Below are positions 22,901 to 37,900 of a stretch of DNA of 64,000 bases, in pieces (position 1 is the first letter of the stretch; the number at the start of each line of letters is the position of its first letter). The stretch comes from Ischnura elegans. Its lineage: Eukaryota > Arthropoda > Insecta > Odonata > Coenagrionidae. A program made the position numbers and the translations under genes. The stretch covers positions 46,004,881 to 46,068,880 of the forward strand of contig NC_060252.1 of assembly GCF_921293095.1 (NCBI RefSeq), written 5' to 3'. Under the pieces are notes generated by a model, which ran no database searches, was not told the origin of the DNA, and was given only the letters and a program-made list of their open reading frames with translations.

Positions 22901-25900
22901 TTAAATCACGACATTTATCGCCGAAATAGCGTAAAAAGAAGGTATGTTTTGCGGGTTGCCTACGCTCAACATAAACTGCTATGGTGCCACCTTAGGATGT
23001 CAACCTACACGAACAAAATTTTTTCTCTGTTCATTTGGTACCTCGGGCTACATTTTGTAATATGTCGAACTTTGAATTTTGAAAAAAGTTGTTTGATGAC
23101 CGCCCCTGCTATACAGTCTTGTAGCACCATCGACCATAATGAGTGTCAGCTAATACTAAGCCTATTTTTAAATAAGAGTAGACAGATCTTTCAAGGTGAC
23201 GTTAACATTTAATGAAAGGTTGCATATCCTTAAAATTTTCAAGTTATCAATGGGAAAGCACTCTACTACGGGAAGTACCATTCCAGACGCTCTTTATGGT
23301 AAAGAATTTAATGGTGATAAGGGATTGAACAATTTGTTTCAGAAAACTATTTTCAAAAATTTGGCCAGCGATAACTTTACCTACCGAATGCCGCTTGCGT
23401 ACTGACATTCTGTAGCAGACCTCCACAGTCGATATGCAACATGCATAGCTTTGCAGGAAGATAAGTGCCCAACGTAGCTCCATTGGGTTAGTTTTCGTAT
23501 GGCACCCATTGTCCGAGAAGCAACCCGTCTGTCCGTTAATTTACATGATGCTGGTTGCTAGTAAAACCATTTGGGGTTAATATGAAAAATAATGAAATAT
23601 TTTTGAGTGAGTCAAACACCGAGAAATCGTTGTTTAAAATGTGTGCAAGCCTTTTTTTGTATAATCACACGGCCAGGGGAAGCGATAAAATTTATCAAAA
23701 ATATTTTTATTTTTGATTCAATTTGTAATATTTGCCAATAATTCTAAAATGTTACCTATTTCAAATCCAAGATAGTGGTCAGAAAATTCACCCTTAGTAC
23801 GAATTTTTGGATAAGTAAAAATACGCGCACTGCGTCATATATTTTGAGGCGATTCATTTAGAAACATGCCCGGATCTGCACGGACCAAAGAGTATAAATT
23901 TCACTAAATTAAGTACCATGCGCAAAATGGTATATATTGCTACCCTAGTTATGTAGATAATTGTAAAATACTGCATTATGCCAAAAGAAGAAAATTTTTA
24001 CAGCCTATTTTTATGTATAAAAATAAAATAATAATTTTTCAAATTAATTTACTATAATCCGACATGACCATCTAGATACATTTTTGATTATTAATTGAAG
24101 TGAAATTTGAAAAAAAAATCCATTGAATTAAAGAAACAATACCATCACAATAAATAACATTCCATTAAGATTCACCTAAGAATTGAACATTTTTCTAACT
24201 CATGAGTTAATTCTTTTCAGTGTTTGACGCATCCACAAAATTCCCAGATGGTGTAGTGAGTGGGAATTCATGCCACATGGGGAACTTTGACCAGTGCACA
24301 GGTATCAAAGTTGACCTCTCCAATAGTGCAGCACAAAACATGCTCTATGGGCAATATTGCTTGGCTGAAATCAACTTCATGGAAGAACAAGAGGTGCAGC
24401 AGATAAGGAATTACACTCTGGATCCCTACTCCATGAAATTCAATCCTAAGAGAACTGCATGGGATCGAATCAAAGTAAGGACATTGTATACAGTAGATAA
24501 CCAAGCATGGAGATAACCTCTTGATTTCAGAGTTATTTGCGACAAAAATTTGTGATAGTAAACTGAATAAAAATAGATTACCAATAATCAATTGACTGTA
24601 CATTCAGAAAAGATTTTGCTGAAAATTATAATCCTTAATCTTTTAAACTCATGAGTTTAAAAGATTAAGGATGTAATGATAATTAGAGTGTAGTATGAGT
24701 AATATTCACTTCAGACCTTTCAGGTACTCATGATCATTAATGAAATACTTGGAAAAAGTTCTTAAAAAAACATTTTTCTATTAACCTCTGATTACCTTTT
24801 TACATTATCTCATTCAATTCATGATACGGAATGTTATTTCTCAGAGAAAAAAGATGTTAGGATGACCACTAAGTCAACGAAACACAAGATGCCTGGATAT
24901 GAGGACAACATTTCTAATCTATATTGGAATGCCACTAGAAATAAAAGTATTTATTACCATTGAAGTTTCAATCTGATAATTAAAAAAATAAGCTCTTCAA
25001 GGGAATAAAAGAAAGTATCATGAAAAAAAATCTTGGGCAGAGTTTGAGGTTGTTGCCAGAGGAAGATGAATGGAACAACATCCTACTATTTAGGCAACCC
25101 CCTTCACAGAAACCTGTGACATTCATCGATTCATTCCTAGAGCGGTTTGGCATAAAATTTCCTTCCATCTGCAATGCTTTGCAAAGTGAGTTCTATCTGC
25201 TTAATGAAAAATGTATTTTTTGGAGGGCAAAAATAACTGAAATTTGTCCTGGTATTTTTTCAAAGAAATCTATACTCATTTAACCCTCCAGCGGGCGCGC
25301 TGTGGCACAAAGTGCAACATTGTGCCGTTTCGGTCTCACGTTATTAATAGTAGTTGGTCAGTGAACCAAACGCACCAATTATTCCTTCTGTGTATCACTA
25401 TGAAGATTTCTGTTATTGATTCAAGCGCCTGCCTTCTCGAATTTCAAAATAAAGCGAATAAGTAGATGAACTGGTCATCATTGTTGCACTCTGTGCAACG
25501 CGCGCCTGGTGATGTAGTACTATCCCGTAGTGGCAATTATTGATCAACATTGTTTATTTCTGTACGATGTAGCGTGAGGTTAGTTGGTGGGAACACAAGA
25601 GTTTTCACCATTCCTTCTCTGAATCAGGTTGAGCTAACAGCTAAGTGTGTGGTGTGTCGAAGCAGCTGTTTGTGGAAAGAAATTGACCTGTGGCATTTTC
25701 TCCAACGTGAGCCCTATGATGTGAATAAATTTTTTGGAATAATTTCCATAGGATATTTTGTTGTCCTTTTATGGGATTTCGATGTAGAAAAATTCAAAAG
25801 CTAATTATCACACTGCTTAGGGCACGAAGATTCATTGCCGAAGAAAACTATCTGAGTGTACTACAAGAGCTGTCAGACGAGGAACAGGAAGTCGGCATTG

Positions 25901-28900
25901 AGGAAAGCGATGACACGGATGAGGAGGAAAATATTTCCCCTGGTGATAACGGCAGAGACTCTGATGAAGCTAGGTCTGATGGTGACGTGGAAGAACCTAC
26001 TACTGCTGAAGATTGTGATATTGATGGTGAGAATAATTATTTTTTTGGAAAAGTTGATGAATCTTGCAAGTGGAAATAAACTTCTTTTTGCGGTGCTACA
26101 AAGATCAAGCGCAAAAACATTATGAAAACCCTACCAAGGACAAAACTCTGTGCAAGAAATACTCCTGATAAGGCTGCGGCTTTTCGAAAATGTATAGATA
26201 TAGACATTGATGAAATTGTGATGCAAACAAACGAGTAAATTCAAAATAAAATTGCTCTTGTCCACTATTCAAGGGATAGGGATTGTAACGAAACGACAAG
26301 AACAGAATTTATGGCTGTGCTAAGTATACTTTTTCTAATTGGCATGAAAAAAGGTTTTCATGCAAATTCTTTACACTTGTTGAGTGAAGATGGATCAGGA
26401 ATGCAAATTCTAAGGGCAGCTATGAGTTACAAGCGATTTTTGTTTATTTTGCGATCAGTAAAATTTGACGACAGAGCAAGTAGGGATTTCCGAAAACAAA
26501 CAGATAAATTAGCTGCAATCCGAACAATAATAAACTTGTTCATAGGAAATTGCCTAAAACATATAAAATGAGTGAATTTGTGCAATTGACGAAATGCTGC
26601 AACCATTTAGATGCCGTTGAAGTTTCATTCAATATATACCGAGCAAACCCGCGAAATACGGGATAAAGTTTTGTGCTATGTGTGATGCCAAAACATTCTT
26701 CACCAGTAATCTCGAAGTGTATTGCGGGAAGCAGATGAATGTGTTAGTGTCAAAGTGTGATATTTAGTGTCAAACTCACCAGTAGACGTTGTCAAGAGGC
26801 TGGTAAGATCAATTGAGGCAACTAATCGTAATCTTACCACAGATAACTGGTATACTAGTTATCCGCTTGTCAAGCATCTCCTCAGAAAAAAAATTACAAC
26901 CATTGGCACGCTGAAAAAAAAAAAAGAGATTTTCTGCCAGAATTTTTGCCAAACAAGACGTGCGCTGTAGGATCATCTCTCTACGGGTTTCAGAAAGACA
27001 TTACCCTTCTATCATATGTTACAAAGAAGAACAAGGCGGTGTTGTTGCTTTCAGCAATGCATGATGAGGGGATCACAGATGAAGGTTCAAATAAACCATG
27101 TATTATATTAGATTACGATGCAACGAAAACAGGTGTCGACACGGCTGACCAAATGTGTTTTATGTATTCTGTGTCCAGAATTACGAAAAGGTGGCCTTCA
27201 GTTTTATTTTATAGATTTTTGGACATCGCAGGAATCAATGCTCACATATTATATGGGGCAAACAATCCTACAAATGAACATTACAGGAGGACATTCCTGA
27301 AAACCTTATCGTACACATTGATGAATGCACACTTGAAAAACAGGTCAAACATATTATCTCTACCAGCTGACATTAAAATATTCTTGTCAAGTTATCAAAA
27401 TGAAGACTTGCAAGTTGAAGAGGTGAGCGAGACAGCAAGCAAGAAACGCGGAAAGTGCATATTGTGTGGCCGTGCAAAGAACATCTCAACGACAATCAAA
27501 TATGGGAGGTGTAATAACTTTTCTTGCCGAAAGCACTGTAAAACAGTTACTACCTGAAATAAGTGTACATAAATGACGTGAAAAACCTTAAGACATAAAA
27601 ACTGAGTTTTAGGCATTGCTTTAAAAAATATGATAAAAAATTTTGAATTATAAAAGTGTTTAAGAATCTGTACTATATGTCTAAATTATGTAAAGTTCTA
27701 TTAAAAAACAAGGTAATGAATGTACGCTTCTTAATTCGATTTTTTGTAATTAATATCAGCGGAAAACCAAGTGTTGCACTGAGTGCCACGAGCTCCCGCT
27801 AGTGTCAGAGAATATGGTGCGCCTGCTGGAGGGTTAAGGAAGGGAGCTTTTCAATTTTCTTATAGATATCCTCCCCCACAACTAACATAGACTCAATAGT
27901 ATGTAATACAATTTTTATTCCTATGACAGTCTAATTATTACTTTTACAGTCCTAAAATCAGTAATACTATTATTTATAACATAATTTGATGACCATAAGT
28001 GCCTTTCTAAAAGTAGAAGAGGGAATCTAACCTGAAATAGCATCTGAATCATTATATCAGTGACCAACTCCATCATTTATCACTCTTCAGTATGCAGGTG
28101 ACCCAACAAAATCAAGACGAGATGTCATTCACTGGTCACTGTGCATTCCAGCTTCATGCTCCCCAGCTTCAGTAGAAGATGCCCTAGTGCAAGCAATGAA
28201 TTGGGTTAATGAAGTTTATGGAAAGAGTTTGAATATTAAAGTAAGAATTCCAGAGAGGATGTGCATCACAAATAGAAATGACGAATTTCTCAATGCATAT
28301 GATATAACTTTCAGGTAAGTTGAATTCTCAATCTTCAATTACACACCATCTCATGTGATATTTCAAAGAAATCTGAAAACCTTATAACGAAAGATGAAAC
28401 AAATGATGCCTCATCCATTAATGATAACACCCATTGTGCCAAAAGGTTTGACAATGCAATTCCAATTTAATGAATGTGCATTGTATCCAATGATTTTTGT
28501 TTTATTTCAGTGTTTTCTTGACAACTTTATCATTTACAGTCATTGCTGCAACTGCATACGATCTCAACACTATGACTGATAACGAAGAAAATGCAGGCAC
28601 TAAAACAGGTAAAAAAACACTGATAAGGAAAACCTTTTCATTAAATATTATCTTCGATGATGATCACTGATGAAATAATATGAAGGGAAAAAATTAACCC
28701 TGGTATATTATCACTTTTGGGAGAAACAGGTATTTTGCATCTTCAAAGTAGAAGATTTAAAAATATCATATTAAATTAAATTCATATATTTTAAAAACGT
28801 AGAAAGAATAAGTTGACTACGTCAAATACATAAAACATTTGTTATTGATGATTGGTTTCCAGTTAATTTTGTCTTGACTCATATTTGGTGGACAACAGTT

Positions 28901-31900
28901 AAGAGCTAATTCCAGCTTCCGTCTTTGGGTCCAAATGATCATAAATTTTTCATCAGCTGATAAATGAGGCGAAGATCTATAATAAAAAGAATTTCAATTG
29001 GGAGAATGGCTATCCTTCAGCTTCATCATTCAAATGGCTCTTCCAACAATGGATTTCAAATCAAGCCAATCAGCGTGCACCTGACTAGCCTTATTTATAC
29101 AAATAATTGCAGCTCTGCATATCATTTGGATATGAAGACGGAAGCTGGAATGCACCTGTGACTGTCGTCCACCAAAAATGAGTCGACACGGAATTAACCG
29201 GGAAACCAATCATCATTTTAATCACTGCAGAAGCCTCCATAATATGTAATTATAAACATTAAAAGATTTAAAAATATCATATTAAATGTGAAAAGAATAA
29301 GTTGATTACCTCAAATACGAAAAACATTTGTTGTATCTTCTATTTAGATAGCAATTTGAAATAAAAGTTCCTTCAATCTGCAATGTTTTATAAATTGATT
29401 CCCTTTTTTTTTAAGATTAGATAGATGCTTGGAGTAAAAAAAAAGATGAAAGCATAAGCTTACTACGTACGTAAGAAATTCTTGTCAGCTTAAAAATCAA
29501 TTTTTGTCAACCCTGGGATACCTCATATGCTGTCCCTAAAAGTTGGAAAAATATTTTTGTGAATAGCAATATCATTTTATCAGTTTAACTAAATGTAATC
29601 TTTAAAAAAAATTATCACCAAAAAAATGTTCACAGTCACCACACTTCACAATTAATTTTAAGGAAGGGACAATATACACCATGCACTCACTCTTTCATGT
29701 GTGAGTGTAATGTTTCAGATGGTAGATCTGATATTTGAGCTTAACATCTTCTTTCTCTTATCCCCTTTTGCTGTTAGGCGTCGGGTTCCACCAGCCACTT
29801 TCTAAACTCCCTCCTATTCTGAACTTAATATTTGAGCTAAAAAGAATTCTAACCATCAGTAATTTAAGTGCTCTAAAGTAAGAATCCACAAAATTATCAA
29901 AAAAGTGTCCGATTCATGCTGTTCTTTCTCTCTTCCACAGGTATGGTGAAGAGGATAATCCTTTGCTTTTCTGCCCGAAAGAATTTCTTGAATATCTTCA
30001 AAGTCAAAGCATCAGAGGATAACCATGGATTGAACTGCATCCATGGCTTAAGATTTATGTCAATGCTGCTAATAATAATGGCCCATCGTGCACTAGCAAT
30101 CATCAGTGGACCACTATTTAACCCGGAGGTGGTTGAACAAGTAATGTTGGAAACTATTCTCATGTATAACAATGAGTTCAAAACTCTATGCACATTTATC
30201 CACTTAAAAATGCCGATAATTTCAATTCTATTTCATTCATAAGAAAATTAAAATTATCTGCCTCTCAGTACCTACCATGTATTCTATTTAATCATTACCC
30301 ATTGACCATATCCAAGGCTTTCACAAGCCTTCAAAACAGTAGAGAAAAAATCATTACAATTACCTTCGAACACAGATAGGATTTAACTCTGTTTTCCAAA
30401 AAAATTGCTGAAATTTTTTAGTAATGGGTTGAAATCAATAAATATTTTATTATCATTTATCGCGATAATTCACCAAAAAAAGGCAAATAAATTGCAGCAA
30501 CAAAATATTTTCCTTAATGCATAGAAACAGCCTTTTGAAGATGCAATAGCCCCGCTACATTCACAGATAATTTTTTCATTAATCATAGTATGTACTCCGA
30601 AATTAGGTAAAAAAATCATTTGCTTTTTGAAAACACAACACATGAATGTAATTAATGCTCAAACATAATAAATAATGCAACTAGAAAATGGCAGTTCATT
30701 ATCGAGAAAATTAAGTTTAACAACCCTTCATATTTCAGGCATATCGGCAACCAGAGGGTTCATTTCTCATCAATGGAATGATCATAGTAGATACATTTTT
30801 CCTATTTGGAGGATTACTAACTACATATTTCCTTCTGATCGAGCTTGACAAGAGGAAAAATCTTAACTTCATTAAGCTCTTCATCCTACGATTTGTCAGG
30901 TAATCATACCATGAACGCAGCCAAGTAACTGCACATACCAGCATGTAAATATGGCTATCAAGGAAACAATAAAAGTAGAACATAATTTAATTTATTCCAG
31001 ATTAACGCCAGTGTACGCTGTGGTTGTCATTTTCCATGCAACCCTATTTTATAAGATGGGATCTGGTCCACTGTGGGATTCCAAGGTAGGATTGGAAAGA
31101 GATAGGTGTATCAACAGCTGGTGGACAAACCTCCTTTACATCAATAACTATGTGATGAATGATAAAACAGTGAGTAGAATAATTAAGTTACTTGTGATCA
31201 TCAGACACAATAGGGTAGTTTCCTTCATCGAAGAAAACGAAAGACATTGATTGCAATTCGTTACCCACCATTAGAGTATTCATAGTACATATACAAATGA
31301 TTTGGTTTCAGAAATCCCAGTTTAGACTAATGTTAACGGTCAATTTTAACCTCATATGAAAAAGGCAAGATTGGCGTGATGCCACTCCATGTGACGTCAC
31401 AGGGACCTAATACGAGTAGTCAGGAGTTTTACATCACTGAGATTACCAATGCATGCATGAGGCACAGAGCTCAGGGAAACATCTCTTAATAATCACCTGT
31501 TAAAATTGCCTATGGTCGGAAAGTTTCCTTCGTTTGATAGGTATTAATAATCCTTATTTAAGCCAAGCACTAACTGCTAGCTGGGTACTCTGCTAACTGC
31601 AAGCAGCCTGCATCGTAGCGGTGCTCATTGCCTTGCACCAAGGTGGCAGCCAGAACCAGAATGACATCACATGGGCTTTTCCCAGCATTCATACTTAACC
31701 GTGGCATTTACGTGCTCTTGAAAATTTTCACTTTTCATTTAATCGCGAAAAATATATAACGTCATTTAACACCTTGAGTGCGGCATGACGTGATATCACG
31801 TCATGGTGCGCTATCCCCTGGTGCTGATGACGTGATATCACGTCATGCGTACCCCGAGGGTTCTGGCCCTCTGTAAGAGCTCAGTTATATTCTATTGTGA

Positions 31901-34900
31901 CATTTTGCCCCCCTAAGTTGCTCAGCAGGGATCTAGCAGCACATTTGTGAATGCTGTTTCAAACAACCTTTCCTGGGAGGATCGGGAAAAATTTTTTCTT
32001 TTATCTAAAGGTAAGCCAATTTCCATTCATATTACACCCTGTATTTTATGCTATTATTTTTATTTCTTTCTATTAATGCGCGAGTATGACAAATTTTATT
32101 TTAGTTTTATTTTACAAATCATATCTATTTACTATCAGGAACTTAATTATGTGTGTTTATTAATTTTTTATTCCGTTTTTATAATACTTGGCTAGAATAT
32201 AGATATTTTTTTCCATCCTTCCTTTCTTTCTTCTTGCGAGCCTAGTATTTTTCAAACCTTTATTGTCTGATGTTAATAAGTTTTATTCAATTAATGCATG
32301 AAGTACTGTGATTAGTTAAACTTTAATGTAAATTTAAAAATGCCATTAAATTTTATTTATGCAACGTAACATATCTCTAACTTTTGCACCCTTCCTTTGT
32401 TTGTCAGTGCAACTCCTAAGCAGGGAGGGGATCGACAAGCTGCAATATAACGAGAGAGAAGAAAGTTATTTACGGAAAAAGTGTAAGTTATTTATTATAT
32501 TTATTGTTGATATATGCACATTATGCACCTATAAAAATTCTTATTATAATTGCAAATAACTGTTTGAACATTATCCCATGGCTTGGCGAAGAAGTGATTC
32601 TAAGGAGTTGCTTTATAAAAATGCTTTTATTTTCTCGATAACTGTGAAATCAATGGCTTATGGGTGCTCTCAATTCTTAGTCTCGCCATTGTGAATATTT
32701 AGTTCTTTCTAGGCGAATGAACACGAAGAAGGAATAGCGGGAGCTCCTGGAAGAGAGCGGGATCAGGCATTCTCTGAAGACTCCGAGTTAGAAATTAGAG
32801 AGGAGGAGGTTGGGGAGGAGATTGAGCCCTCACAGTCAGGTACTCCGTTGCCTCCTTCTACGCCAGATCCCTTTATGTCAATCCCTGGCCCATCCCCTTT
32901 GTCCTATTATTTCCCTCTAACAATACAGTCAGTCCTTCTCCATCCAAACGTCCTTTGCGGTGGACCCGTAGTTCAGTGACCCCTCAAAATATCACTTTCA
33001 TAGAAAACCCAGCTCTCATCACTCCACCCCCTTCCAACGACCCAAGTGTTTTTTGCGTCTCCTTTTCCCAGACACCCTCTTTTGTATACAGACATACTTT
33101 CTTATAATCTCCGAAAGAATAGGTTAGCAATTGGAAACAATTGACCTATGAAGAGTTTTACCTTCATAGGCCTAATATTTCACAAGGTAGGTATTCCTAT
33201 AATCAATATATCCGACTAATGGAGCATTGCTTTCTTGTTTGATCTGCTTTGCTTTTGGAAATACATGAGTCGTGATTGATTCTTTAGCATTCTTCAAGCC
33301 TTTCATTTTTCACCGAACACCGGTCCAAACAGTTCAGAGCCTGAGTATTTCCTTTAAAAAAATTCGTCCGTTTTAGATTTGTTTCACTCCTCCATTCATT
33401 CCCTAATAATTCCTTCCCGAAAGCTATGCACGCTTTTTCATTTATCGTGAACCCGCCGAAAAGATTTCCCTTTATTAATTCCATCTTTCTGTCATTAGAT
33501 CCTTTATTCTTCCATCCAACATTCCTTATCCCAAGCCACTTTTACCATCAATATCTCAATCTTACTTCCCTGAACTTATCCAAGAGGAAGGTGGCAGAAA
33601 GAAGTATCGATGGTGCAAGTATTGCACTATTGCGGTGCAAGCACTCTTGGGCATAGGGAAGAGACCGCAGATATCGACACTGGCTGCAAGGATTCTCCTC
33701 TACTCTGTCCCGAGCTTCTTTTTTTCATAAGAAGGCATAAATAGTATTATATATTTTTGTATTAAATATTGCAAATAGTATTACAGGTTAAATATATTGT
33801 AATAAAATTTGTGAGAGAGGTATTTCCTACATTGGTAAAACATTCATGACCGTACGAAGTTGTATATAATATATAATTTGAAAATGGTCATCATTTCGAT
33901 TGTATTGAATTTGTTTTGGGTAAATATAATATTTTTTTCATGTCATGTGATTCCTTTTTTAAGTAGACTAGGGCTCTTACATAAATAAGAAGTAACTAAA
34001 AAGATTTCCAAGCACGATGGAATTAGTCTTTCCCTCGTGTAATTAGAAAGAAAACGCCATTGTTGCTTTCGGTAATCGGGTAAGTAATAAGGGGCATAGA
34101 TGCTGCAAATCTATTCCTAGCAAAACGTATTATTGAATGGTTTACTCGAATTGATATTATTATGCACCAAATGAAAAAATGTCTTTGCGGTAAAAATTTA
34201 CATCATGTTCAGATTTTCGCAGAATATTCATAGTAAAAACCGTGATTCGTGGTCTAAATGAAGATTACTTGTAAGATGTTTGCTTGCAAATAATATTAGT
34301 TCCAGTTTTTAAGCATTAATTTCTAACTCGGTCACATCATATTGCAAAAATATGATATTGGATTGAGTTCAGAAGATAGTAATGAGGAAGTTATGGGTTG
34401 ATTATTTCTGTTTCCACATCCATTTTTTTTTCGGCAACGGAGTCTATACCCCAATGACCCAAAAAGGACATGTATCAGCAAAAACTTTCCTCATACCATC
34501 CTCATCTTTTTGATGTGCCGATGGCACTCCCAAAAAAGTTAAAAGAAATGGTGGCGCGGGGAAAAAGCCAATAGTATGCAACCCGCATCACGTATCTATC
34601 CCCCTGTGCGGGTGACGTGATATCTAATCATAAATATAAAATTCATAGCTAACAAATTAGAGCCAAGAAAATTTTTTTATTATTTTTCCCAGCTCTTTTG
34701 GCATCCATGCATGCGTTTTGCATTAAAAAACGACAGCCGCACCCGGGGACGATTTTGAGTTTTACATGGTCAGCATTGAAAGTGTTAATAATGTAAAAAT
34801 TTGTAATATGTTCTCCAGGAGTAATAATCTTTCGATTTAGGCAGTAAAAAATAATAGGAAAGCACCCTATTATATACTTGGTAACATATTTCTTAGAATA

Positions 34901-37900
34901 TTTTAATTAAGTACATAATTATAATTTCTACAGTGAAAGAATCAAAAAAAGAATATTCAAGTTTTTATAGTTATATCTTCATTGAAACAGCAACTTTGAA
35001 TGCCTACCAAATGGGTTTTATGAAAAAGAAAGAAAAGAAGATGATAATAAAAACCTTCCAATTAAATAAGATTTTATGACACAACCAACCTCTTTTCCAT
35101 TTCAGTGTATGCCCCAATCTTGGTACTTGTCTTGTGACATGCAGTTCTTTATCCCATCACTGTTCATAGTTCATCTTATATGGAAGAAACCAAGAATAGG
35201 GTTGAATTTATTGGGCATTGCCACATTCCTGTCCCTCTTAATTCCATTTTTAATAATATTTATCGAAGAAAAGGATGCAATGCTGCTTCCTTACATACGG
35301 TAAGTACTAAGTCACTTGCAAATACTCTGAGAAAGAGGTAAATGCTGATGTGCCCTTGAACTTTAATGGCCTTTTTATTCAATACCTCACTATATAGTGT
35401 CATATTATATCCATCATAGTTTCTCTCACATTAAAAGTTGACAAAATATTGAAAATACCAACATACCAATCTTACTAAGCACCAAAACTGGATTATTTTT
35501 GTATTACCCCAATATCTAGACATTTCTTATAATGATTAATTCCACAAATCAATTTACCAAGTAAGGCAATTGCTGTGCGACCATTTTATTTTTAATGTGA
35601 GCATGAAAATCACTGTAATTCCAGAATTTATATTGTTAGCAAATTCCAAATTAGTCATATATTTCTCAAATATTTTTTTTTAATTTCAGCAATTTGAAGG
35701 ATATTCAGTCTTATGAGAATTTTATATCATTCTACATAAAAGCTCACAACAGAGCCTGCCCTTACTTGGTTGGAATAATTACCGGATTTATATTTTACAA
35801 ATTTCGAGATTCCAAATTCAAGTTCACCAAGGTAAGAAACTCACTACAGCCTATCAAACTTGCAACTACCTCATTAGATGCTAAGTAAAAAACATTCCCT
35901 TATGTAGCAATGTGAAAAAAATAACACTGAAGAAAGAGGGTATAGCCATAATACAGGCTCATTGAGTAAAATTTAAAATTGTTAATTGCGAGTTAGAAAA
36001 ATAAGGATATCCACATCTTTCCTTTTTTGGCCCATCACCTCTTTCTCTACCTATGCGTTCATGGCAAAAAATCAACAGACTTAATCCTTCTGCAGATAAT
36101 GTCTCATAATGACCTCTTCCCGAGTGTTTTGCCACACATGTATTAGTTAACCCTGCTCTGCTAACCCAGTATTGCTCTGTGGATACAATTGGTTCTTTAT
36201 CTTTTACACTCTGTAGAGCAATTTTATCCCTAAATGAAGTTATCCCTGACTGAGTTAACTGGAATTCTACTGACACCACTAGCTCCTGAAAAGTGGGGGT
36301 AATTTTCAGTTTTTTATTTTAAACTTATGAAAGAATCGCTGAATGAGGAAGATTTATTTTTCAACATAATTTATCTTACCTTCCACAATCCCAATTAAAG
36401 TATTTTTTTTAATTCACAGCTGTCCTAGGAGCACATCCTAGGATTTTGGGAAAAGAATAAACGATTCCATTCCCCCAAGGTCAGTGGCTCTCCACATGGC
36501 TATTCATTAGGACACAACACCTTGAAAACTTGGTTAAAATAGCATGGACAAAAATACTTCATCTGATGTACGAGCAGCTATATCAAAGCTACATGTAATT
36601 AATCGAAGTAAATATTCCAAAATTACCCTTCATCTGACTCTCTTTCTCTCAGAAATTTTATTTAAATCCTTTTTTCACAAATAAAATTTAATCTTTTTCC
36701 ACTACATTAACATACATCAAAGTTTTATTCAACAATCATGAAAGTGAAAAAAAAACACATAATCTGGTGGTATATCCTTTGAATTAGCATCCGTCAGTTA
36801 TTTGAAGGATGAAATATACAAGTATACCGAACAAGAAGTCTAACAGGGGGTTAATTAGAATTTTATTAAAAAATCATCATAAAATACATATATAGGGGAA
36901 CAGGGGGTAGAGTGAAACAAATAATCGAAATTTAGTTGTGAATCCACTTTTATTTATTTCAATGACGTTTTGATACATAGGATAATGAGATGCCTATTTG
37001 CCCATTGTACAACACAAATTTTATAGTTGAGAAATATTTTCTAGTGTCTGTTATTATAATTTGAAAATAACCTTGCATTTGTTTCAGTGTGCCCCACACG
37101 TGGGGCACACTGAAACAGGTGATGGGGCAGAGTGATACACACATTTGTAACATTTCAACATGAATCATTTATCAGGTTTTTAACCAAAATATATTATAAT
37201 AACAGTTTTTAGGTATTATGACGTAAAGAACTACACTTTTAATGCTGAAATGTTATTAGCTACTTAGAATTTATACATAAAAACTGGAATGTTTCATAAT
37301 AGTAGAAAAAGAATGTCCACAGCTACCGAAGAAATATAGCTCTTCAATGACTTTGAGGAAATGTTCATTGAGTTTTATCCCATATTGATAGAACAAAAGT
37401 CAATTCCAAATGATAAGTAGCTACTGAGTATTTTTGTTTGTCCAAACTGAACAGGTTTTGGGAGAATCATTTTTATTTGGCTATGCTGCACTGATGCAAT
37501 ACTGTCTTCAGCTGGTGGCTTTAGAAATGAGTTATCTTTTTTTGAGCTCCTCCTAAAAAAGCTTACTGAGTAGTCTTCTTCAGAGTCTCATTCTTTGGTT
37601 ACAACACCAACTTAATATTTGTTGCGGCCGGAGGTTTCAAATTGCACCAAGACATAATCATCTGCTTTTGGATTGGATAAACCCTAGGGAAAATCATCAC
37701 AGGTGGAATTGTGCTTCCATTAGCAGAAACAATGCAACATGCTGTCACACCTATTCCTTTTCCTGAACTCGTGCACTTGCTACTAGTTTTACACATTTTT
37801 CTGCCACTAATTTTGGAGGTTTTTGTACCGTACTAGTGCACTTTTCATCCAAATTAAATACCCTCAGTCTAGTTGCTAATTCAGGACATCCTGTATTAAG

